The position numbers were made by a program, and so were the translations under genes. The notes beneath the pieces were generated by a model that saw only the letters and a list, made by a program, of their open reading frames with translations, did no database searches and had not been told where the DNA came from. Positions 32,535-41,613 of a stretch of 64,000 nt of DNA are shown here, piece after piece. The DNA comes from DATNPX01 sp036702975 (GTDB lineage: Bacteria; Cyanobacteriota; Vampirovibrionia; Obscuribacterales; Obscuribacteraceae), in NCBI GenBank assembly GCA_036702975.1, contig DATNPX010000059.1:272882-336881 (forward strand), written 5' to 3'. How positions within the stretch are numbered: the stretch's first letter is position 1; the number at the start of each line of letters is the position of its first letter.

Positions 32535-35500
32535 AGACCTTGGTCCTCAGGATGCAGAGACTTAGCAGACAATGGAGCGTTGTTTTGAATAATGGCAAAC
32601 ACAAGCGGTAGAAGCGTCAAAACGGAAGATGTAGACATGATCAGACCGCCTATAACAGCTCGTCCCAACGGTGCACTCTGACCACCGGAGAGCGCCATTG
32701 GCACCATACCTGCCACCATGGCTATTGACGTCATCAAAATCGGGCGCATGCGGCTCTGCGCACCGTGGATACCGGCCTCGACTGCGCTCATTCCTTGACG
32801 CCTGCTCTCTTCCGCAAAGACAACCAACAAAATAGCGTTAGCAATTCCGACACCAATAGACATGATGGCGCCCATAAATGACTGAATGTTCAACGTCGTA
32901 TGTGTCACCGTCAACACTGTCAGCACGCCAAGGAAGATCGCGGGAGTTGTCGACATGACGATGAGCACAACTCTTGCCACCTGAAAGTAAGCCAGCAGCA
33001 TAAGGGTAATTACAACCACTGCTAGTACCAGTCCAGTCAACAAGTGGAAAAAAGTATCATCAAGCAGGGGCACTTGCCCCGTAACATCTACGAACACGCC
33101 CGCTGGAGGCGTGCCAGCACGTTTGACGGCAGCACGCAACGCTTCACCAGCTCGCCCAAGATCGTCACCAGACATGTTGGCGGTCAGTGATACCATACGC
33201 ATCATGTTATAGCGGTCGAATTCGCCATGAACAGATCCGTAGTCGACTTTTGCAACGTCGCCTATCGTTGGGTGCTGGCGATGCGGAGTGAAGGCGTCAG
33301 GATAAAGCTTGGCGATGTCGGGGTCTTCCAAGTCATCGTCATGTTTCATTTGAATCTTGCGCGTACTGCCCATAGCAGGGAAGAGCTCGACATCTTCCTT
33401 GCTGCGAATCTGGTCTTGAGGCACTTGCACCTGCAACTGATAAGAGAATCCGCTGTCAGGATCGCGCCACAAACTCAGGTGCACAAATCGGCTGGAGAAA
33501 TATGCAGGCTGCAACGACATACCGATTTGCTCTGCTGTGACACCGTACTGACCAGCTAGTTCGCGGTCGATGTCCACGTGAAAGGAGGGGTAGTCTAGAG
33601 CCTGTCCCCATTGCAAATCACGCAAGGTAGGAATCTTCTTGAGCTCGGCCAAAACTTTATTGGCATAGATTTTGTTTGAAGTGAGATCGTGACCGGTCAC
33701 GCGCACAGAAAGCGGTGTTGGCGAACCGAGATTCATAATCTGGCTGACTAAGTCGCCCGGTTCGAAAGAATAGTCAGTATCGGGAATAGCCTTTTTGAAA
33801 CGAGCTCTTAGTCTATCTTTTAAACTATCGATGTTGATTTTTGCAGATTCCTTCAGCTGTACGTCTAGCACGGCTTGATGCGGTCCACTAGTCCACAAAA
33901 AGGCAGAGCTGATCGGGAACATTGGTGGTTGTTGCCCTGCATAGCCCAAAGTCTTTTCGACGTTGTCGGCCCCGACCTCTAATTTGATTTCATCAATAGT
34001 CTTCAAGACACGCCGCTCGAGCGCCTCAACACGCATACCGGTCGGAGCCGAAATACGAATCCGAAACTGACTGCTGGCCGACTCCGGAAACATTTGCTTG
34101 CCAATGTTCTCGTACAAAAGGAAAACAGCAGTGCCGGCAACGATGACATAGACTGGAACAATTATCACTCTGAACGGCATCACTAGCTTGAGAAAGCCAG
34201 CCAGACCTTCTTTTAATACGTCGACAAAGTCGCGTTTTTCTTCTTTCTTATGCTCTGGCTTCAAAATCCAGGCAGCCATAATCGGCACAAGTGTCGAAGA
34301 GAGAGTTGTCGACGCGCACATGGAAAATCCCACTGCCAATGACAGAGGAATGAATAGTTCACGCGTGATACCAGTCATAAAGAAAGAAGGGATAAACACC
34401 GCAACAACCGAAAGCATTGCCAGGAGTCTCGGTACCATGGTCTCGACGCAAGCATCGAACACAGCGCGCACCAATTGCGCCCCTTGCGCCAGGTGGTTAT
34501 GGATGTTCTCAATACAAACTGTCGCCTCGTCGACCAGAATGCCGATAGCAAGCGCCAGTCCACTCAATGTTTGAATATTGATGGTTTGACCACAAATCCA
34601 CAGACCTACGATTGCAGACAACAACGACAAAGGAATCGTTGTTACAACAATGAGTGTGCTCCGCAAATCTCGCAAAAACAGAAGAATCATGAGACCGGGC
34701 AAGATCGTTCCCATTAAACCTTCATGGAAGACGTCGTTGATCGCTTCGCGCACATATTTCGACTGGTCAAATTCGTAACTAATCGTGGTATCAGCAGGCA
34801 ACACTTTCTGCATTCTGGGCAAAGCAGCCCTCAGTGCGTCTACAACTGATACAGTCGATGCATCCGCTCGTTTGACGGCTGGAATGTAGACGGTGCGCCT
34901 TCCTTGATAAAGCGCATAACCGCACAAGATGTCTTGAGAATCTTCAACGTGGCCTATGTCTTTGACAAAGATCTGTGGTCCATGGCCCGTACGAATCGGC
35001 ATGTAGTCAAGCTGATGAATGTCGGGTAGGTCAGAGTTGACCGTGGCAATACGCATGAAGTCGCCAGTGCGAACGTTACCCGAGGGCAAGACCTGGTTGC
35101 CCGAAGCCAGCGCGTCAATAATCTCATTGCCTGAAATGTTGTATCGCTTAAGCTTGTCAGCATCTACGTTTATGACAATAGACCTGATATTGCCACCAAA
35201 CGGTGGGGGAGCTTCTGCACCAGGAACGGTGGCAAGCATTGGGCGAATTCGCGTATAAGCCAGGTCTTCAAGAGACTTCACGGAACGTGTCTCAGATGAC
35301 AACACGAGCTGTCCGACAGGCAAACTGCCAGCGTCGAACCGCAAAACGAACGGATTATATGTGCCTTTCGGCATCAAACTGGTGGCGCGATTAGCCATGG
35401 CAACGATCGCGCCCATGGCGCTTGCCATGTCGGTATCAGGCTGGAAAAAGACTTTGATCAAGGTGACGTTTTGAATCGATTGCGACTCGATGTGTTCGAT

Positions 35501-35728
35501 ACCTGGCACGTAGAGAAAGAACAGCTCATACGATGACGTGATGTAGCCTTCCATTTGAGCCGGCGACATGCCACCATAGCCCTCAATAACGTAGATGGCG
35601 GGAATCTTCAAATCAGGAAAGATGTCTCGCTTCATGCTGCTAAGAGCGAGCATCGACACAAGAACAATGCTGAGCAAAGCAGCAATGACCGTGATCGGGC
35701 GTTTCATCGCTACAGAGATAATCCACAT
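32531..35728 (-). CDS. RND-family efflux pump inner-membrane transporter
   Basis: This 1065-residue protein (start ATG at 35728, preceded by GGAGAGG; an upstream start at 35773 is possible) shows the AcrB/CzcA-type layout: a first helix (WIISVAMKRPITVIAALLSIVLV), two large periplasmic loops, and two blocks of membrane helices with GLALAIGILVDEATVCIENI, and MGAIMSIGVGIANAILLVVFAEE. The repeat symmetry is complete. RND pumps exchange protons for drugs, metals or lipids; the acidic residues typical of the proton relay appear in helix 4 (AIGILVDEATV). The substrate cannot be assigned. It overlaps the downstream adaptor by four bases and follows the TolC gene by four. Confidence 0.95.
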   Translation of the reverse strand: MWIISVAMKRPITVIAALLSIVLVSMLALSSMKRDIFPDLKIPAIYVIEGYGGMSPAQMEGYITSSYELFFLYVPGIEHIESQSIQNVTLIKVFFQPDTDMASAMGAIVAMANRATSLMPKGTYNPFVLRFDAGSLPVGQLVLSSETRSVKSLEDLAYTRIRPMLATVPGAEAPPPFGGNIRSIVINVDADKLKRYNISGNEIIDALASGNQVLPSGNVRTGDFMRIATVNSDLPDIHQLDYMPIRTGHGPQIFVKDIGHVEDSQDILCGYALYQGRRTVYIPAVKRADASTVSVVDALRAALPRMQKVLPADTTISYEFDQSKYVREAINDVFHEGLMGTILPGLMILLFLRDLRSTLIVVTTIPLSLLSAIVGLWICGQTINIQTLSGLALAIGILVDEATVCIENIHNHLAQGAQLVRAVFDACVETMVPRLLAMLSVVAVFIPSFFMTGITRELFIPLSLAVGFSMCASTTLSSTLVPIMAAWILKPEHKKEEKRDFVDVLKEGLAGFLKLVMPFRVIIVPVYVIVAGTAVFLLYENIGKQMFPESASSQFRIRISAPTGMRVEALERRVLKTIDEIKLEVGADNVEKTLGYAGQQPPMFPISSAFLWTSGPHQAVLDVQLKESAKINIDSLKDRLRARFKKAIPDTDYSFEPGDLVSQIMNLGSPTPLSVRVTGHDLTSNKIYANKVLAELKKIPTLRDLQWGQALDYPSFHVDIDRELAGQYGVTAEQIGMSLQPAYFSSRFVHLSLWRDPDSGFSYQLQVQVPQDQIRSKEDVELFPAMGSTRKIQMKHDDDLEDPDIAKLYPDAFTPHRQHPTIGDVAKVDYGSVHGEFDRYNMMRMVSLTANMSGDDLGRAGEALRAAVKRAGTPPAGVFVDVTGQVPLLDDTFFHLLTGLVLAVVVITLMLLAYFQVARVVLIVMSTTPAIFLGVLTVLTVTHTTLNIQSFMGAIMSIGVGIANAILLVVFAEESRRQGMSAVEAGIHGAQSRMRPILMTSIAMVAGMVPMALSGGQSAPLGRAVIGGLIMSTSSVLTLLPLVFAIIQNNAPLSAKSLHPEDQGL

Positions 35729-35732
35729 AGTC

Positions 35733-37268
35733 TTACCTCTCCCTGTTCGCGCGTGTGGTGTCGCCTTCTGCAATCTCTACAACTTGCAGAAACGGCTTCA
35801 AATCGCCTTGTGCATACGCTAGATGAAGAATCGAGCGCCAGACTTCCACTTGCGCCAGCGCATCTTCCACTTGAGCTTCAGCAAGAGCGCGTTCGGCATC
35901 TGCCAAGGAGACCATGTTCGTCAAACCAGTGCTGTACCGCTTAAGCACCTGAATCTCGCGAACTTTCGCAGCTTGCACCAATGTCGGTGTCTTATTGGCG
36001 ATTCTCTGCGTCTGTTTTAACAAAACACGAGCTCGAGCATCCTTCTTCTCTAAAACCTGCATCGCCAGCTCGAAATCGGCAGCTGCGGCTAGCTCATTGC
36101 TGCGCGCCATTTCTTTCTGTGCTTTCAACGGAAAATATTCCATGAAAGGAAAACTGTAAGTGACACCAGCCATATAGTTGAAAACCTGAGGTAATGCACC
36201 ACCTGCAACTTTTGGAATAATGTTTTGGCTAGAGTTAGAACCGAGTCCGTAAAGCGACGAGTTGAGCCACAGGTGAGGTCGATACGCCTTGTTCAAAACA
36301 ACCTGCTTTGCCCGCCAGCGGTCAATCTCCGCCGTCTTGAAAAGTGCCAGGGGGTGAGCTGAGAGATCTGTCGGCCCGTGATTTACGATCTCCACTGGGC
36401 TGTGAATCAAGGGTTCTGAAACAATATCGACATCCTGTGAAGCAAGACCCATCTTCTCTGCCAACTCAATAAGCGCAACTTGTGTATTTTTTTCCGCTCG
36501 AACAAGTGCGATCTCTGTTTTTGCAACTTCATAATCCCAATCAGCCGTGTCAACAGCGGGTCTTATTCCTTGTGCCACCAAGGTCTTCGCGCGTTGGTCG
36601 GCCGATTGCATATGTTCGAGGGCGGCAGTAGTAGAGATAATTACTTGCTTGGCAGCCACTGAGTCTAGAAAAGCATCAGCAGCTTCGAAGGCGACATCCA
36701 GTTTTGTTATGTTGATATCTGCACGCGCGGTTCGAGCGTCGGCATAGGCAAAATCATCATTGGACTTTCTTAACCCCTGGTCTATCAACAACCAGTTGAA
36801 GTTCAAGCCTTGCAAATTGTTCACGTCTGGTTTGTAACTGCGATGATTGGCAACAGGACCAGTATCGACAGGGACTGTGTCGAAGCCAGACACATTGTTC
36901 ATAACAAGGCTGGCGACACGATTCGACGACGCGGCCGATTCTTGAATATCTAGATTCAAGTTGGGAAGGTACTGAGTTTTTGCCAACTTCACGTTGGCTT
37001 GTGCCGCCTTCAGCTTGAAAACTTTCTGCGTTATAAGCGGATAATTTCGCAGTGCAATATCGACAGCTTCGCGGATGGTAACAGCATGTGTCGGGCGGGA
37101 TGGCTCGAACTGCACATCGGGCACACCAACTTCTCTGCCAGCTGCAAGCGCCGGCGAGATGACAAGACCGCGCAGCCACATCGCCATGACAGCGAATTGA
37201 GCAATAAAAGCGACTAATTTCCGGAGTTTGATCGAAGAAATTCTCGGGCGCAAAAGCAAAGCACTCAA
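35733..37268 (-). CDS. TolC-family outer-membrane channel, efflux type
   Basis: This 511-residue protein begins with a hydrophobic signal region and has the two-fold repeat of the TolC family: AVDIALRNYPLITQKVFKLKAAQANVKLAKTQYLPNLNLD and later AEIDRWRAKQVVLNKAYRPHLWLNSSLYG, each ending in a helical hairpin. It is the first gene of the operon whose next genes are the RND pump and adaptor, so it forms the outer-membrane exit duct of that pump. The pump ribosome binding site lies inside the end of this gene. The promoter should be within 37269-37506. Confidence 0.93.
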   Translation of the reverse strand: MSALLLRPRISSIKLRKLVAFIAQFAVMAMWLRGLVISPALAAGREVGVPDVQFEPSRPTHAVTIREAVDIALRNYPLITQKVFKLKAAQANVKLAKTQYLPNLNLDIQESAASSNRVASLVMNNVSGFDTVPVDTGPVANHRSYKPDVNNLQGLNFNWLLIDQGLRKSNDDFAYADARTARADINITKLDVAFEAADAFLDSVAAKQVIISTTAALEHMQSADQRAKTLVAQGIRPAVDTADWDYEVAKTEIALVRAEKNTQVALIELAEKMGLASQDVDIVSEPLIHSPVEIVNHGPTDLSAHPLALFKTAEIDRWRAKQVVLNKAYRPHLWLNSSLYGLGSNSSQNIIPKVAGGALPQVFNYMAGVTYSFPFMEYFPLKAQKEMARSNELAAAADFELAMQVLEKKDARARVLLKQTQRIANKTPTLVQAAKVREIQVLKRYSTGLTNMVSLADAERALAEAQVEDALAQVEVWRSILHLAYAQGDLKPFLQVVEIAEGDTTRANRER

Positions 37269-37506
37269 ACGGAAAAGGAAGTACAGTCACACGTGGACAG
37301 CACAAGCGGGACATCATTTTACGATACGGTCTAGCTCTCCCGCCAGAACCGAAAAATAAACAGATCTAGGGTTTGGCAGATGCAAACAACGACTTACAAG
37401 ATTACTGAATCTCGATAGGCATCTTTGCTATCCTTTTAGTTAACACAGGTTAGTTAAAAATGATGCACACTCCAACGATTCGTGGATCGTCCCGCCGATA
37501 TCGCAC

Positions 37507-38211
37507 ATGCACTCATCGTTCTCACAACTGAAATTGGTCAGGATCTCATTGTGCCTCCTGTTTGCATTCACGTGTTGGCTCGCTGTGTCGCAAACGCAAT
37601 GCATTGCAGAGCCGACAATGGCAGACGAACACACAGATTTCTGGAGCTACATAAGCGAAAAAGACCGAGAACACGACTTAGTGAGATGGAAAAAACGCCG
37701 CAAAGAACAGCATGAACGAGATAGAGAAGAAGAGATTCTCGCTCGCAAGGAAGAGTTGCAAAAACCAGCTTTATATGGCGATGTAACAAGCGACAGATTC
37801 AAATTCGGCTTAGGCGACGATCAAGAACCCCTTGTTGGTGCGGACAATCTGACTAACGAAAACAATATTTTTTCCAAAGACAAAATTTCCGGAAACGACT
37901 TTATGGAGTCGTATTTATATCAGAGTGACGCGCGCGATGACACCATGCGCCCGTTGCTTGGACCAAAAAAGACGAAGAGAACGGCCAAAGACAAGAAAGA
38001 TGATGCCGATTCCGAAGCCGACCCGCGCACAATGGAATGGGCACATGTACTGAAGATGGACTATGCGCTTGGCGATTGGGCACCGGCTCCAGTTGATCTT
38101 CTCACCAACGGTGGCTTCACCCAACCAGTGTTTAACGGACGTCCAGTGCCTTATCGATTGAATGGACACATAAATATCAATCGCAAATTGCCGTGGGACA
38201 CTGCTGATTAG
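37507..38211 (+). CDS. Secreted hydrophilic protein of unknown function
   Basis: This 234-residue protein begins with a signal peptide (LVRISLCLLFAFTCWLAVSQTQ). The mature part starts with a strongly charged Lys/Glu/Arg helical region (KRRKEQHERDREEEILARKEELQ) and continues with acidic, probably disordered sequence, with a C-terminal block containing LKMDYALGDWAPAPVD and VPYRLNGHININRKLPW. It is not recognised. It is convergent with the TPR protein at 38249. An export role is plausible; no function is proposed. Confidence 0.65.
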   Translation: MHSSFSQLKLVRISLCLLFAFTCWLAVSQTQCIAEPTMADEHTDFWSYISEKDREHDLVRWKKRRKEQHERDREEEILARKEELQKPALYGDVTSDRFKFGLGDDQEPLVGADNLTNENNIFSKDKISGNDFMESYLYQSDARDDTMRPLLGPKKTKRTAKDKKDDADSEADPRTMEWAHVLKMDYALGDWAPAPVDLLTNGGFTQPVFNGRPVPYRLNGHININRKLPWDTAD

Positions 38212-38248
38212 TCGTTAGTGCAACACCTCACCATCGGTTGACAACTAA

Positions 38249-39898
38249 CTACGGTAGTGACATGGCAGCGCGCCGCGCCATAGCCCGACTGACAATTGCC
38301 GCCGCTGTACGATCAAACTCATCAGCTGAAGAGCGATTACCGGCCCGACGCAGAACAAGCGCATAGTCGGAAAGACAAGACCCTGTAATCGAACTTTGAT
38401 CACCGCACGACTGGGCCGTTGCGATCAAAGCCCACGCATATAGCTGTTCAGCTTTGTCTGTTTCGCTCTGGCTAAACGCCAGTAAGGCAAGATAATTGAG
38501 TCTAAATGCCACCTCGATATTCTGAGCGGCTGAGGGAATCGTCGGTAAACTGCTCAAATAATTCTGCGGATTGATCTGCTCATTGTCAGCCTGATTACCA
38601 CGGTCTATCAATTGAAGCATCGCTTGCGTGCGCTTAACCAATAGGTCTGAACTGTAGGATTGTTCATAGATCTTAAGCGCACGCTGCAATAGATTTCTTG
38701 CTTCTTCTTGTTTGTTCTGTGACAGATATAGATATGCCAACCCGGACAAATCTCGGGCAACACTCGGATGATTGGCACCGAGCGTTTCGATATCAATTGC
38801 GATCATGCGCTCATAGAATTCTACGCGCTGCTTGTTTATCTGATCTAGCGCGACAGAATCCGAGAACTTTCTATCAGGAGTAATCAAAGCAGAGACATCG
38901 TTCACGCTGTTGCGCGGTTCACTACTTGGTGGCGCTTTTGGTGCTTTTGGTGCATTTGGATCGTAAATATTTAGCGAAACCTGCTTGTTCCATTGTGATT
39001 GATTGACGCTGCGAGTACGCGGCAAAGAGGCGACCTGATCCTTCAATAGTTCTTTCTGGAAAGTCGAATTGGCAACGTGCCCAAGTGGAGCGCGTTTGCG
39101 CATCAAGTCAATATAGTCACTTAACAAGGTCTCGACCAGCTCATCGTCAGGCAAAGTTGACTGTGCAAATAAAATGCGAAGCGCTGAATCATATTCCTTT
39201 GCCGCCAGAGACAGGTTTCCACTCTTGGAGAAGGTCAATCCAAGGCGATACTGAGCGTCGGCATAGCGAATGCTTTGTGCGAGAGAATTCTTCTCGAGTA
39301 TAGTCAACGCATCCTGATAATATTTGGCCGCCTTGCGATAAATGGTCTCGTTCCGATTTACGTCGGCAAGTGCAACAAGCGTATCCACAAGTTTGGTGCT
39401 GTTCTTGCCGTATTTTCTCTCCAACATTTTGAGAGACTTCTTGTAGAGAGGAAGCACGTCCTGAGTGAGATCTTCAAGCTGTAGTACGGCAGCTAGGTTA
39501 TTTTGACAAAGAACTATATCGTCAACTGATTTCGGTTTGACGCGGCGAACTTCTTTTAAAGCTTCTCGAAAACATATCTCCGCGTGTACAAGCTCATTGA
39601 GCTTGAGTCGCTTTTTGCCTTCGGCAAAAGCAGCTTGCCAGCCGGAAACAACACTACTGGATGGAGGAGGAATCGTTTCTCTTGGTTCTTCCGCGCGGTC
39701 CGTGACATGACGTCCAGGTGTTGGTGCAGCTGAATAATCGGAATTGACGCCTGTTCCAAATGTAGATGACCTTAATACAGGTTGAGCCGATTCAGCCATA
39801 GCAAGCAAAGCACAGTTGGCGCTCAGCACAATTACAAAGCAAGCAGCGGCAGTCAACAGTTGGGGCGACGGTCGCCGAACAGAGATAAGCATGCCCAA
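38249..39898 (-). CDS. Secreted TPR-repeat protein, paralog of the one at 29649
   Basis: This 549-residue protein has a signal peptide (LLTAAACFVIVLSANCALLAMA) and TPR helices, for example CFREALKEVRRVKP, KYYQDALTILEKN and YERMIAIDIETLGANHPSVARDLSGLAYLYL, and ends with SDYALVLRRAGNRSSADEFDRTAAAIV. The last two blocks align with the protein at 29649, including the spacing and the Ser/Thr/Pro-rich middle. The two share a duplication and probably related extracytoplasmic scaffolding roles. It is a single gene facing left, 136 bases from the next gene on that strand. Confidence 0.85.
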   Translation of the reverse strand: MGMLISVRRPSPQLLTAAACFVIVLSANCALLAMAESAQPVLRSSTFGTGVNSDYSAAPTPGRHVTDRAEEPRETIPPPSSSVVSGWQAAFAEGKKRLKLNELVHAEICFREALKEVRRVKPKSVDDIVLCQNNLAAVLQLEDLTQDVLPLYKKSLKMLERKYGKNSTKLVDTLVALADVNRNETIYRKAAKYYQDALTILEKNSLAQSIRYADAQYRLGLTFSKSGNLSLAAKEYDSALRILFAQSTLPDDELVETLLSDYIDLMRKRAPLGHVANSTFQKELLKDQVASLPRTRSVNQSQWNKQVSLNIYDPNAPKAPKAPPSSEPRNSVNDVSALITPDRKFSDSVALDQINKQRVEFYERMIAIDIETLGANHPSVARDLSGLAYLYLSQNKQEEARNLLQRALKIYEQSYSSDLLVKRTQAMLQLIDRGNQADNEQINPQNYLSSLPTIPSAAQNIEVAFRLNYLALLAFSQSETDKAEQLYAWALIATAQSCGDQSSITGSCLSDYALVLRRAGNRSSADEFDRTAAAIVSRAMARRAAMSLP

Positions 39899-40034
39899 AT
39901 TCTAGCGGCTAAACAAGAAACGAAGAACTACCTGTTGCACAAACTGATGCTGGCGTTTCAAATTTGCGCTACGCAGTCCGCAACCTGTGGACCGTTCAAA
40001 ATCCTTAATTTGAGGTAATAAACCGTCTTAAGAA

Positions 40035-41162
40035 TCAGCGCTGATCGTACGCGGTTTGGTTGGCAGAGATTTGAGCAGGAGCATCCAGTTGCAAATTCAA
40101 GGCTTGTCCCGCCTCCAATTTCACATTGGAGCCTTTCCGCAACAAAAGACTATCGGCCACGCCGAGAGCGGTACCAATCGTCAGCCCGGCCAAAGCACCG
40201 CGACCAGCACCACGCCCATGTCCAGCAATTGCGCCTATCACAGTTCCCATCAAGGCGCCGCCACCAGCACCGATGGCACCTCGTAAGGCAGCATCTTCTA
40301 TTTTTTGCTCGGTGGTTTCGCCTCTGAATGTATCAGGAGCCCCCTCCCTGCGTTCATAGCGTCCAAGCTTGCCTGATATATGCGCAGTAATCGGCACCGA
40401 ACTGCCATCAGGCAATTGCATATTCGTAAACTTCAAGCCAAGTGCACCTGAATGCGACATCCCGGAACCGGGTGCAGCATCTGTTACAGTTCCAGTCAAA
40501 AGTGTCTGAGCAGGCAGCTCTGTTTCGCCTAGTAAAATCGGTTGGGTCAAAGTTGCCTCCACCGGATCGCCAGGTCTAGCGGTCTCGCTTGAAAGTCCAG
40601 TGCGAATGCTTACCGGCAACATCATGCCGGCAGGAACATAAATAACATGTCCAGACCTGTAAAACGGAAACGAGCCTGACTCAGAGGTGGAAGTACCTGA
40701 CTCTGCAGCACGGCCAGAGCCAGTAAGCACAGCAATGTAATTCTGCACACCTTGTTGATCGCTAAGCGCCTTTTTCAGCCCTGACTCCCAGCGCTGGGCA
40801 ACTGCCATCTTGGTTATGCCAAGGCGCTTCGCCGAGTTAGCATCGGCACTTGCGACGTAGAATCCGCCAAGCGTCAAGACAGGCTGCCCACTCACAACAG
40901 TGATTGAGACTGCGTTAGGCGATTTGTCTGAAGAAGCCACCAGGGCATTGTCGATGTTCTTCTGCATGACCTTCGCTCGCTCGACGGCGGTCATGGTACC
41001 AACCGGGCTGTCCACACTAAAAGCACTGACACTGCCGATATGCACCGCCGCCGCAAATACCGGCGACACGCTTGTTGCCACGATCATCGCTGCAGAAAGC
41101 AAACATGAGGCGCTGCGAGCAACCGAAAAGTCCCTCAAACTCCACCGCAATTTTTCCGACAT
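40035..41162 (-). CDS. Secreted glycine-zipper protein with a beta-rich domain
   Basis: The ATG at 41162 has an AAGG site six bases upstream and yields 375 residues; an upstream start at 41267 would add 35 unrelated residues. After a signal peptide (ASCLLSAAMIVATSVSPVFAA) there is a domain (about 50-150, FYVASADANSAKRLGITKMAVAQRWESGLKKAL) resembling the periplasmic N-terminal domain of cyanobacterial mechanosensitive-channel-like proteins. A beta-rich domain (about 180-290: VPAGMMLPVSIRTGLSSETA, QTLLTGTVTDAAPGS) follows, and a glycine zipper of two hydrophobic helices (ALRGAIGAGGGALMGTVIGAIAGHGRGAGRGALAG in short stretches) completes it. It may be an envelope lipoprotein-like scaffold. Function is unknown. 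Confidence 0.7.
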   Translation of the reverse strand: MSEKLRWSLRDFSVARSASCLLSAAMIVATSVSPVFAAAVHIGSVSAFSVDSPVGTMTAVERAKVMQKNIDNALVASSDKSPNAVSITVVSGQPVLTLGGFYVASADANSAKRLGITKMAVAQRWESGLKKALSDQQGVQNYIAVLTGSGRAAESGTSTSESGSFPFYRSGHVIYVPAGMMLPVSIRTGLSSETARPGDPVEATLTQPILLGETELPAQTLLTGTVTDAAPGSGMSHSGALGLKFTNMQLPDGSSVPITAHISGKLGRYERREGAPDTFRGETTEQKIEDAALRGAIGAGGGALMGTVIGAIAGHGRGAGRGALAGLTIGTALGVADSLLLRKGSNVKLEAGQALNLQLDAPAQISANQTAYDQR

Positions 41163-41613
41163 TTCAGACCTTCTTACTCTAGTAATTCGTCGAGCGTTAA
41201 GTCTACAGACTTGCAAGACAGAAAGCTTAGCCGGAAAAGTTAAGCAGAGCCGGCGACGCACATCCAATGCATTGATTGACGGCTCTCATTCGACGGTGTT
41301 CCGGGCGAAATAATGTCAAGCAGTCCTATGCCTCGAAAAACTTGGGGTTCAGACGTCAAATTTTCTTTACTGATTTGGAGCAGCCGGTTTGGCTCTCCAC
41401 TCAGCCAACTCGGAATCAGCCTTTATTCTGACTATAATTGGACCAGCATGCTGCCCCTCTCTCTTCGAAGGCGCCGACAAGCCAAATTGACCTGCCAAAT
41501 GCGCCAGCCCCAGCCTCATCCGAGCGCTAAGCAGCTAGCGAAACTAGGATTTTCCCCATCGGCACATCTGCCGAATCAAGATAGACTTCAAATGGAGCCG
41601 AGCAATTTGCTTC
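41163..41613. other. Divergent intergenic region with a candidate -10 box
   Basis: This 451-base gap separates the glycine-zipper gene from the CHASE2 kinase. A perfect TATAAT at 41433-41438 could be a -10 element for the kinase gene, about 180 bases ahead of its start, but no -35 box of good quality is seen. An open frame from 41313 lacks a ribosome binding site and protein-like features, so it is treated as noise. Confidence 0.35.
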
